A stretch of DNA of 23,349 bases, from NCBI GenBank assembly GCA_034189125.1, contig JAXHVB010000059.1, forward strand, positions 1 through 23,349. The letters are read 5' to 3'. The stretch comes from UBA5862 sp002408105. Its GTDB lineage: Bacteria; Pseudomonadota; Gammaproteobacteria; Pseudomonadales; UBA5862. Shown here piece by piece: positions 14,933 to 21,630 of the stretch (position 1 is the first letter of the stretch; every line of letters starts with the position of its first letter). The position numbers were made by a program, and so were the translations under genes. A model generated the notes under the pieces. The model saw only the letters and a list, made by a program, of their open reading frames with translations. It ran no database searches and was not told where the DNA came from.

Positions 14933-15993
14933 GAGTCGTCGAGCAATTGGGCAGCGGCATCCACCAAAGGGATGATCCGCTGGTAGGGCATGCGGGCGGG
15001 GCCGATCACACCCACCACCCCGGCTTGCACGCCGGCTCGGGTGTAGGGCGCGGTCAGCACCGCGCATTCGGCGAAGGCGCGGTGACCTGCTTCCCGGCCG
15101 ATGTGCAGTTGAATTCCCGGCGCATCCAGCGACCGGTCCAGCAGGTAGAGAATTTGCCGCTTGCGGTGCACAGCATCAAACAGCTCCCGCGCACGCTCCA
15201 CAGAATCCAGGTGATCGCCCGACAACAGGTGCGCCTCTCCAGCCACCACGTAGTCCAGATCCGGCGGTTCCGGATCGACAAAGGCGTGCACCATGCCCAG
15301 CAGCAGCGCGCGCTGCAACCGGTCGATGGAACGCTGGTCGTCATCCAGGCTGGAGCGCAACCGCTGGCGAATCTGCTCCAGTGGTGTGCCCAGAAAATGG
15401 TGGTTGAGGTAATTGGCCGCTTGCTGCAGCTCCTGCGCGCTGTGGTCCCGCTCGGTGGAAATGACGCGGTTTTGCACCTCGCGCTCACCGAGCACCAGAA
15501 TCACCAACACCCGCTGGTCACTCAGCGGCAAAAACTCCACGTGGCGAAGGGTCGTTTCGCGGGTGCGCGGCAAGGTGACCAGACCCGCCAGCCGGGCCTC
15601 GTCGGACAACAACTTGCCAACCGCTTGAACCAGACGGTCGGCGGGCATGTCCATATCGAGGGCACGACGCAGGCGGCCCAGGGCGCTGCTTGGCACAGCG
15701 CCCTGGGCAAGCAGCTCATCCACGTAGAGCCGGTATGCCTGTTCGGTCGGCACCCGACCGGCAGAGGTGTGGGGCGCACGCAGGTAGCCCTCCGCCTCCA
15801 AGTCGGAGAGCACCGACCGCACCGTGGCCGGGCTGACATCCAAACTGCCGGTCTCCACCAGGGTACGCGAACCCACCGGCTTGCCGCTCGCAATGTGGCG
15901 CTCGACCAGCAACCGCAACACCTCACGCGCCCGGGGCGAGAGTGTCTCGCCAACGGGCATTTGCAAAGCGTTCGGCTGTCTTCTATCGCGCAT
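14920..15993 (-). CDS. hrcA: Heat-inducible transcription repressor HrcA
   Basis: Repressor of class I heat-shock genes that binds CIRCE elements and is kept active by GroEL. The product is 357 residues from the ATG at 15993. The N-terminal winged-helix region is clear: LSPRAREVLRLLVERHIASG, GSRTL, LDVSPATVRSVLSDLEAEGYLRAPHTSAGRVPT. A central GAF-like region and the typical C-terminal GPARMPYQRIIPLVD follow. The start is uncertain: a TTG at 16020 and an ATG eleven codons further in are alternatives, and no strong Shine-Dalgarno separates them. No CIRCE inverted repeat was seen in this window. hrcA is divergent from recN. Confidence 0.92.
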   Translation of the reverse strand: MRDRRQPNALQMPVGETLSPRAREVLRLLVERHIASGKPVGSRTLVETGSLDVSPATVRSVLSDLEAEGYLRAPHTSAGRVPTEQAYRLYVDELLAQGAVPSSALGRLRRALDMDMPADRLVQAVGKLLSDEARLAGLVTLPRTRETTLRHVEFLPLSDQRVLVILVLGEREVQNRVISTERDHSAQELQQAANYLNHHFLGTPLEQIRQRLRSSLDDDQRSIDRLQRALLLGMVHAFVDPEPPDLDYVVAGEAHLLSGDHLDSVERARELFDAVHRKRQILYLLDRSLDAPGIQLHIGREAGHRAFAECAVLTAPYTRAGVQAGVVGVIGPARMPYQRIIPLVDAAAQLLDDSLNH

Positions 15994-16072
15994 GGTTCGC
16001 TGTCGCCGGACCGCATACAATCAGCGGTGGTGTCGGATTACCGTTCGATTTCTGACCTCAATTTATCAATAT

Positions 16073-17746
16073 ATGCTCACGCACCTGAAAATTTCAAACT
16101 ATGCCCTGGCCGATGCGGTCGACATCCATTGGCCAAGCGGCATGACCGCTGTTACAGGGGAAACCGGGGCCGGCAAGTCGATTTTGCTCAAGGCCCTCGG
16201 CCTGGCGCTGGGAGAACGGGCCGACCGAGACGCGGTTCGCTCGGGCGCACCCCGCGCCGAGGTCGAAGCCGCATTCGATTTGGAACGCCAACCCGAGGCG
16301 GCCCTCTGGCTCCAACAGCAGGAGCTCGACGACCACGACACCTTGGTCCTGCGCCGCACCCTGTCTGCGGACGGGCGCTCCAAGGCCTACATCAATGGCC
16401 GCCAAGTGGGGCTTGGCGTGTTGCGGGAACTGGGTGAGCGGCTGGTGGACATCCAGGGCCAACACGCCCACCACGCCCTGACCCGGCGGACCGAACAGTT
16501 GCGCCGGCTGGACGATTTTGGCGGGCACCAGCCGCTGTGTACGCAGGTCGCCGGGCATGCACGCGCGTTGGAGTCCGTCCGCCGGGAGCTCGAACGGGCC
16601 GAAGCCAGCCGCGAACAACTGAACGACCGCCGCAACCTACTGCAGTATCAACTTGAGGAGCTTGAGTTGCTGGCCATTGGCGCAACCGAATGGCAGGCCC
16701 TTGAGACGGAGCAGCGGGCTCTGGCACAGGCCGAGACCACCCTCCAAACCGGCCAACAGGCGCTCGATGCCCTGGCGGGCGACAGCGGCATTGAACCGAC
16801 ACTCGCGCAGCTGCGCACCTGGCTGTCGGAACTGGCCACCCACGAGCCGAGCCTTAAGGACGCCGCAGAACTCGTGGACAGTGCAGCGATTCAACTGGCC
16901 GAGGCGGGTTCAGACCTGCGCCGCACCCTGAGCGACGTGCAAATCGACGATGTACGTCTTGCGGAAGTGGACGCACGCATTGCCCAGGTGCTGGCGCTGG
17001 CGCGCAAGCACCGAGTCGACCCCAGTGAGCTGCACAGCCTGACGAGCACCCTGCAGCTGGAGCTCGCCGGCGCAGATGCCGAGGAGACCGCCATCGATCA
17101 ACTGCGCGAGGCCCACGCCCGGCACGCGGCCGAGTATGCCAAGGCGGCGCAGGCCCTAAGTGCAGCACGCGGCGCGGCGGCGGATCGGCTTGCCAGCGCC
17201 ATCACCACCAAGCTCACCGCGCTTGGGCTCGACGCTTGCCGCTTCGAGGTGCGCCTGCTCGCCGTGCCAGCGGACCAAACCCCCGCGGACGGCCAAGAGC
17301 GTGTCGAATTTTGGGTGTCCACCAACCCGGACCAACCCACGCTGCCGCTCGGCAAAGTTGCATCAGGCGGCGAACTCGCCCGCATCAGCCTCGCCATCCA
17401 GGTTGCGACAGCGGAAACCTCCAGCATCCCCACCCTGTTGTTCGACGAAGTCGACGTAGGGGTCAGCGGACGGGTTGCAGACGTGGTGGGACAATTGCTG
17501 CGGGGCCTTGCAGCGCACACCCAAATCATCTGCATCACCCACCAGCCCCAGGTCGCAGCGCTCGGACACCACCACCTGCTGGTCGAGAAACCACCGGTGG
17601 AGACCGGCGGATCCACCCGCACCCGAATCCGGCACCTGAGCCCCAAGCAGCGGGAACACGAACTCGCGCGCATGCTCGCTGGCGCCGAGGTGACCCCCCA
17701 GGCCACCGCCCACGCCGCGGCGTTGCTGCAAAGCGGTGGTGCTTGA
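16073..17746 (+). CDS. recN: DNA repair protein RecN
   Basis: SMC-like ATPase that acts in double-strand break repair. The product is 557 residues (E. coli 553). The N-terminal head begins MLTHLKISNYALAD and carries Walker A GETGAGKS (29-36). A coiled-coil-rich middle follows, then the ABC signature KVASGGELARIS (about 427-438) and Walker B LLFDEVDVGVSG (from about 455). The start matches the family N-terminus, but no Shine-Dalgarno is visible in the AT-rich sequence just before it (ATTTATCAATAT). No LexA box of the CTGT-N8-ACAG type was found upstream. An in-frame extension of over 80 codons overlapping hrcA is rejected. Confidence 0.95.
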   Translation: MLTHLKISNYALADAVDIHWPSGMTAVTGETGAGKSILLKALGLALGERADRDAVRSGAPRAEVEAAFDLERQPEAALWLQQQELDDHDTLVLRRTLSADGRSKAYINGRQVGLGVLRELGERLVDIQGQHAHHALTRRTEQLRRLDDFGGHQPLCTQVAGHARALESVRRELERAEASREQLNDRRNLLQYQLEELELLAIGATEWQALETEQRALAQAETTLQTGQQALDALAGDSGIEPTLAQLRTWLSELATHEPSLKDAAELVDSAAIQLAEAGSDLRRTLSDVQIDDVRLAEVDARIAQVLALARKHRVDPSELHSLTSTLQLELAGADAEETAIDQLREAHARHAAEYAKAAQALSAARGAAADRLASAITTKLTALGLDACRFEVRLLAVPADQTPADGQERVEFWVSTNPDQPTLPLGKVASGGELARISLAIQVATAETSSIPTLLFDEVDVGVSGRVADVVGQLLRGLAAHTQIICITHQPQVAALGHHHLLVEKPPVETGGSTRTRIRHLSPKQREHELARMLAGAEVTPQATAHAAALLQSGGA

Positions 17747-17747
17747 G

Positions 17748-17805
17748 GGTCTGCGCAGCCGGGAGCGGCACAATCGGCCGTTGTACGGCCGCAGCAGCGC
17801 AGACC
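17748..17805. repeat. Inverted repeat in the convergent recN-fur gap
   Basis: Perfect 9-base arms GGTCTGCGC (17748-17756) and GCGCAGACC (17797-17805) enclose a second repeat of CGGCCG spaced by TTGTA (17775-17791). It begins one base after the recN stop. It may form a branched structure that marks the 3' end of recN or fur mRNA. It has no T-run on either side, so it is not a standard intrinsic terminator. Confidence 0.5.
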
Positions 17806-17838
17806 AAGTGAGGGCAAGCGGGAACGGGATACTGCCGT

Positions 17839-18252
17839 TCAGAGGTTGCGACAGTCTGGGCAAATCCCGTAGAGGTAGAGGCTGTGGTCGGTCAACTCAT
17901 AGCCCAAACGCTCGGCGACGGCCTCCTGCCGCTTCTCGATGACATCGTCTGAAAACTCTTCAATGCGGCCACAGCGCAGACACACGAGGTGGTCGTGGTG
18001 GTCCCCTTCGGCCAGCTCGAACACCGACTGGCCTCCCTCGAAATGGTGACGAATCACCAAACCTGCCGACTCGAACTGGGTGAGCACCCGGTAGATGGTG
18101 GCGAGGCCGACCTCGTCTCCCGACGCCAACAGCGCCTTGTACACGTCTTCTGCGCTCAAATGGCGCTGCTCGGACTCTTCGAGCATCTGCAGGATCTTGA
18201 CCCGCGGTAGCGTGACCTTCAGGCCCGCATTGCGCAATTCTTGGTTGGACAT
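17839..18252 (-). CDS. fur: Ferric uptake regulator
   Basis: Fe2+-responsive dimeric repressor. The product is 137 residues. The N-terminal winged helix (LKVTLPRVKILQML, then EVGLATIYRVLTQFESAGLV at about 47-66) is followed by the metal-binding dimerisation domain. This has HHDH at 85-88 and two CxxC pairs at C91/C94 and C131/C134; the second pair is kept, unlike in some shorter Fur proteins. AGGGA lies eight bases before the ATG. fur diverges from bamE with 117 bases between starts. The same arrangement (omlA-fur) is known in Pseudomonas. No clear Fur box was identified. Confidence 0.95.
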   Translation of the reverse strand: MSNQELRNAGLKVTLPRVKILQMLEESEQRHLSAEDVYKALLASGDEVGLATIYRVLTQFESAGLVIRHHFEGGQSVFELAEGDHHDHLVCLRCGRIEEFSDDVIEKRQEAVAERLGYELTDHSLYLYGICPDCRNL

Positions 18253-18369
18253 GTTCAGGTCCCTGCAGTGGCTGCGTCGCGGCGCTCTGAGCACTCGGGT
18301 ATCATGGCCCGCAACCAGCCCCCGGCGAGCGGCGCCGCGGGCTCCAAGATACCCCAACAGCGCGGCCCG

Positions 18370-18738
18370 ATGCAAAACAGCAAGTATTTGATTTACGCGG
18401 TATTTCCCCTTTTTTTGTGGGGTTGTAGCGGCAATTTGGGCGTGCGTTTCCCTTGGGCATACCGCATCGATATCCAGCAAGGCAACGTCGTCACGCAAGA
18501 AATGCTGGAACAGGTCGAACTGGGGATGACCACCGATCAGGTGCGCTATGTGCTCGGCACGCCGCTGGTGCAAGACCCTTTTCATCAGGACCGGTGGGAC
18601 TACTGGTACAGCTTTCAGCCCGGGGGCGGGGCGTTGCGCCAGAAACGCCTGTCGTTGTTTTTCCGTGACGGCCTGCTCGACCAGCTTGAAGTCGTCGGCG
18701 ACTTCACTGCCGAAGAACCGGTGGCACCCACCCGCTGA
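18370..18738 (+). CDS. bamE: Outer membrane protein assembly factor BamE (OmlA/SmpA lipoprotein)
   Basis: Outer-membrane lipoprotein of the BAM complex. The product is 122 residues. The signal peptide MQNSKYLIYAVFPLF ends in the lipobox LWGC, giving acylated Cys19. The family motifs VELGMTTDQVRYVLGTPL and DRWDYWYSF are present. The ATG at 18370 gives a standard lipoprotein leader; an in-frame ATG at 18304 would add 22 residues unlike a signal sequence. No strong Shine-Dalgarno is visible. It is divergent from fur and ends 33 bases before the end of the convergent rnfH. Confidence 0.93.
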   Translation: MQNSKYLIYAVFPLFLWGCSGNLGVRFPWAYRIDIQQGNVVTQEMLEQVELGMTTDQVRYVLGTPLVQDPFHQDRWDYWYSFQPGGGALRQKRLSLFFRDGLLDQLEVVGDFTAEEPVAPTR

Positions 18739-18771
18739 CCCCGGCGCCGCTCCAGAAGGCGCAGCGCGGCC

Positions 18772-19167
18772 TCAACCGGCCGCAGCACCGCTGCCGCCTG
18801 CGCCGGGTGTTGCTGAGAGCTTCTTCGTCTGTGAGGCAGTGCTGGAGGACTCTTTGGCGGCCCGCTTTCGCTGCAGCCCGGCGGATTCTGCACGCTCGCG
18901 TCGGCGGGCCTTGGGGTCAATCAACAGGGGCCGATACAGCTCCACCCGATCGCCATCCTGCAACGCGTGGCGCTCCGGATTGGCAACGGGCTGGCTGAAG
19001 ATGCCCATCTTGGTGTCTGTCAAATCGATTTCGGGAAACTCGTCCAGGATGCCCGACCGCTGGACTGCCTCAAGTGCGGTGCAGCCAGGCTCCACCTCCA
19101 GCACACAGATGCGCTGGCGGTCCGGCAAGGCGTAGGCGACTTCAACCCGCACAGGCGGTGACTCCAC
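18772..19167 (-). CDS. rnfH: RnfH-family ubiquitin-like protein
   Basis: Small beta-grasp protein (RnfH/RatB/PasI family) of 131 residues from a GTG start. The conserved core is VEVAYALPDRQRICVLEVEPGCTALEAVQRSGI (about 8-40) and the C-terminal part of the fold, GDRVELYRPLLIDPKARRRERA (about 72-93). A tail of about 40 residues follows, rich in Lys, Ala and Ser, and makes it longer than typical 95-110 residue members. It starts 15 bases after the ratA stop, the same pairing as ratA-ratB in E. coli. Its molecular function is unsettled, despite its neighbourhood to rnf genes in some species. Confidence 0.88.
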   Translation of the reverse strand: MESPPVRVEVAYALPDRQRICVLEVEPGCTALEAVQRSGILDEFPEIDLTDTKMGIFSQPVANPERHALQDGDRVELYRPLLIDPKARRRERAESAGLQRKRAAKESSSTASQTKKLSATPGAGGSGAAAG

Positions 19168-19182
19168 AGCACCGGCAGCGCA

Positions 19183-19638
19183 TCACCGCCCCGCTACCGC
19201 GGTGGTTGCTGCGCGGGCACTCAACGAATCCACCAGCTGACTGGCGACCGACTCGAACAACTTGCCGGCGGCTCGCCCGATCAGGCGGTTGGCCAACTCG
19301 AACTCCAGCACCAGGCCAACCTTGGACGCGGACGGACCCAAGGGCACGAAGGACCACTCGCCGCGAAATCGCCGGAAGGGCCCTTCCTCCAGGCCCATGT
19401 GGATTGACGATGGCCGCTCTACGCGGTTGCGGGTCACAAAGCTTTGACGCAGCGGCCCGCGCGCGAGCTCGAGCCGCGCGATCACAATCTCTTGCGCTCC
19501 ACCGGCGCTCTCGCGGGCCAAGACTTCAGCGCCAACGCAGCCCTGCATGTACTCGGGATAGCGCTCAATGTCATTCACCAGGTCGAACAGGTGTTCGACC
19601 GGATGCGGCAGCAATGCGCTGCGCTCAATCGCGGTCAT
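19183..19638 (-). CDS. ratA: RatA/PasT-type START-domain protein (coenzyme Q-binding COQ10 family)
   Basis: A 151-residue polyketide cyclase/START-like protein. Features include the N-terminal ALLPHPVEHLFDLVNDIERYPEYMQGC (about 8-34) and the C-terminal amphipathic helix GRAAGKLFESVASQLVDSL. E. coli RatA has been reported to hinder 70S ribosome formation as a toxin, while the related Coq10 binds quinone; which role applies here is unknown. ATG 19638 is preferred because GGAA lies six bases upstream and the family N-terminus begins there. It follows the SNF transporter by 10 bases and precedes rnfH by 15, so the three form one likely transcript. Confidence 0.9.
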   Translation of the reverse strand: MTAIERSALLPHPVEHLFDLVNDIERYPEYMQGCVGAEVLARESAGGAQEIVIARLELARGPLRQSFVTRNRVERPSSIHMGLEEGPFRRFRGEWSFVPLGPSASKVGLVLEFELANRLIGRAAGKLFESVASQLVDSLSARAATTAVAGR

Positions 19639-19648
19639 GGGCGTTCCG

Positions 19649-21019
19649 TCATGCAAATTTGTCGACGATGCCAACCACGAAGACGACCGCGACGGCGGCC
19701 GGTGCCAGCACCCGAAGGGCCCATTGCCATGCCCGAAACCAGGTTGGGTTGGGAATGCCCACTTCGGTGTACACCCGTTCGGTGTGCAACACCCAACCCA
19801 CGAACAAGGCCATGAAGAGCCCGCCCAAAGGCAACATGACGGCGGAGGTCAGAAAATCAATGCCGTCGAACACCGTGAAGGTATCGAGCAGCTTGAAATC
19901 GGCCCAATGGTTGAACGACAAGACAGTACCGAAGCCCAGCACCCAGACCAACAGCCCAAGGGCCACGGCCACCCGCACCCGAGACCAACCGAACCGGCCA
20001 GCCAGGTAGGCCACCGCCGGTTCGATCAGCGAGATTGCCGAAGTCCAGGCCGCAAAGCTCACCAGCACGAAAAACGCGATCCCCACCCATTGGCCGAACG
20101 CAATGTTGCCAAATGCCAGGGGCAAGGTGATGAACATCAGGCCTGGCCCTGCACCTGGTTCAAGAGAGAAGCTGAACACGATCGGGAAAATGACAAGACC
20201 GGCCACCAGCGCCACCGCGGTGTCCAAGGCAGCGACCGTGAGCACCGTGCTGCCGATCGAGTCATCCCTGGGCATGTAGGCGCCGTACACCATGATGGAA
20301 CCCATGCCAAGGCTCAGGGTGAAAAACGCATGGCCCATGGCGATGAGGGCGCTGTTCCAGGACAATTCGCGGGCGTCGAAATGAAACAAGAACGCGAAGC
20401 CCTCCCCGAACCCAGGGGTGGTCATGGCGTAACCCAAAAGGACGAGCATCAGCACCAGCAACACCGGCATCAAAAACCGCACCGTGCGCTCGAGCCCTGC
20501 GACCACGCCCTGGGCCACGACCCAGACGGTGAACCCAAGGAACAGGCTGTGCCACATCACCAGCAGCGCTGGGCTCGCCAGGAAATCCTCGAACACCCCC
20601 GCTGCGGCTGCGCCATCCGCACCCAGGTGGGTGCCCGCGGCAAGCTCGAACACGAATGCAAGCGCCCAGCCACCGATCACACTGTAGAAGGACAGGATCA
20701 ACAGGCCGGCCAGGGTGCCGGACCAACCCACCAGGCTCCACAGGCGGTGGCCGCCATAGTCCCGTGCGAGTTGCTGCATCGTCTCGATCGGGCTGCGGCG
20801 CCCCAGGCGGCCCAGCAGCACCTCAGCAAGCATGATGGGGATGCCCACGGCTGCGATGCACACCAGATACACCAGCACGAACGCACTGCCGCCGTTCTCG
20901 CCGGTCATGTAGGGGAACTTCCAAATGTTGCCAAGCCCCACCGCTGAGCCGGCAGCGGCCAGCACAAAGGTCCACCGCTTGGTCCACATGGGCGGGCTCT
21001 CAGCAACAGGGTCCGTCAT
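19649..21019 (-). CDS. Neurotransmitter:sodium symporter family (SNF) transporter
   Basis: A 456-residue LeuT-fold Na+-dependent transporter, probably for an amino acid. The N-terminal GSAVGLGNIWKFPYMTGENGG (about 24-44) carries the family's sodium- and substrate-site segment in unwound TM1. About 11-12 hydrophobic segments follow, including FFTLSLGMGSIMVYGAYMP (TM6 region) and SFAAWTSAISLIEP (TM8 region). It resembles bacterial MhsT/TnaT-type proteins; the substrate cannot be assigned. The ATG at 21019 has AGGA about ten bases upstream. It sits in front of ratA-rnfH and diverges from smpB. Confidence 0.9.
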   Translation of the reverse strand: MTDPVAESPPMWTKRWTFVLAAAGSAVGLGNIWKFPYMTGENGGSAFVLVYLVCIAAVGIPIMLAEVLLGRLGRRSPIETMQQLARDYGGHRLWSLVGWSGTLAGLLILSFYSVIGGWALAFVFELAAGTHLGADGAAAAGVFEDFLASPALLVMWHSLFLGFTVWVVAQGVVAGLERTVRFLMPVLLVLMLVLLGYAMTTPGFGEGFAFLFHFDARELSWNSALIAMGHAFFTLSLGMGSIMVYGAYMPRDDSIGSTVLTVAALDTAVALVAGLVIFPIVFSFSLEPGAGPGLMFITLPLAFGNIAFGQWVGIAFFVLVSFAAWTSAISLIEPAVAYLAGRFGWSRVRVAVALGLLVWVLGFGTVLSFNHWADFKLLDTFTVFDGIDFLTSAVMLPLGGLFMALFVGWVLHTERVYTEVGIPNPTWFRAWQWALRVLAPAAVAVVFVVGIVDKFA

Positions 21020-21053
21020 TGGGGTCGCATCCTAAGCACTTGATCGCCGTGGG

Positions 21054-21082
21054 ATTGTGGAAGATTCGTGACAGGGGCTCAA
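21054..21082 (-). promoter_or_regulatory. Candidate sigma70 promoter for the SNF transporter
   Basis: On the minus strand: TTGAGC (21082-21077), an exact 17-base spacer, and CACAAT (21059-21054). Each hexamer matches the consensus at 4 of 6 positions. It lies 35 bases before the transporter ATG. Confidence 0.4.
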
Positions 21083-21105
21083 GTGCCGTGTTGACCGCCA
21101 CCCCG

Positions 21106-21111
21106 TATAAT
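21106..21111 (+). promoter_or_regulatory. Perfect -10 box TATAAT just before smpB
   Basis: A consensus TATAAT ends six bases before the smpB ATG. Transcription from it would start at or very near the first codon. The nearest TTGACC (21091-21096) is only nine bases away and cannot be its -35. No good -35 is seen at 16-18 bases. Confidence 0.45.
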
Positions 21112-21117
21112 GGCGGG

Positions 21118-21594
21118 ATGAGCAAAGGCAGCAAACAGTCCCCTGGCACCATCGTTCTCAACCGCAAGGCCCGGCACGACTACCACCTTGAAGACCGCTT
21201 TGAGGCCGGAATCGCCCTGGAAGGCTGGGAGGTCAAAAGCTTACGCGCCGGCAAAGTGCAGCTGGCAGACGCCTACGTGTTGTTGAAAGACGGGGAGGCG
21301 TTTTTGCTTGGCGCGCTCATCACCCCGCTGCCCACCAGCTCAACGCACCTGCAGCCCGACCCCACACGGACGCGCAAACTGCTGCTGCACCGCAAGGAGC
21401 TGGCACGGATCTTCGGCGCCACCACGCAAAAGGGCTACACCTGCATTCCGCTCGCGCTCTATTGGAAAAACAACCACGTGAAGTGTGAAATCGCCCTGGC
21501 ACGCGGCAAACAGCAACACGACAAACGGGCGACCGAGAAAGAGCGCGACTGGCAGCGCGAAAAAGGCCGGGTATTGCGGGCAACCAACCGGTAG
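21118..21594 (+). CDS. smpB: SsrA-binding protein SmpB
   Basis: tmRNA-binding protein essential for trans-translation and rescue of stalled ribosomes. The product is 158 residues (E. coli 160). Family motifs include IVLNRKARHDYHLEDRFEAGI, ALEGWEVKSLRAGKVQLADAY, and the basic C-terminal tail DKRATEKERDWQREKGRVLRATN, which enters the mRNA channel. The ATG at 21118 fits the family N-terminus. A longer frame to 21019 is rejected because it crosses the divergent promoter region. No ssrA gene is in this window. GGCGGG directly precedes the ATG with no spacer, so there is no normal Shine-Dalgarno. Confidence 0.95.
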   Translation: MSKGSKQSPGTIVLNRKARHDYHLEDRFEAGIALEGWEVKSLRAGKVQLADAYVLLKDGEAFLLGALITPLPTSSTHLQPDPTRTRKLLLHRKELARIFGATTQKGYTCIPLALYWKNNHVKCEIALARGKQQHDKRATEKERDWQREKGRVLRATNR

Positions 21595-21630
21595 CTGAGC
21601 AACAACGGAGACGCAGCAGCGCCGCTCTCC

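Noticed and set aside
14620..16437. 605-codon plus-strand open frame across grpE, hrcA and the start of recN
   Set aside because: It spans three well-supported genes in the wrong frame and has no motif of its own.
18290..18296. AGCACTC, a possible CIRCE half-site in the fur-bamE gap
   Set aside because: The second half (GAGTGCTAA) is missing at the required nine-base spacing, and neither neighbour is a usual HrcA target.
19568..20947. 459-codon plus-strand open frame opposite the SNF transporter
   Set aside because: Strongly biased His/Gln/Glu composition without domains; antisense shadow of a hydrophobic transporter gene.
21091..21096. TTGACC as the -35 of the smpB promoter
   Set aside because: Only nine bases separate it from TATAAT; a functional spacer is about 16-18.
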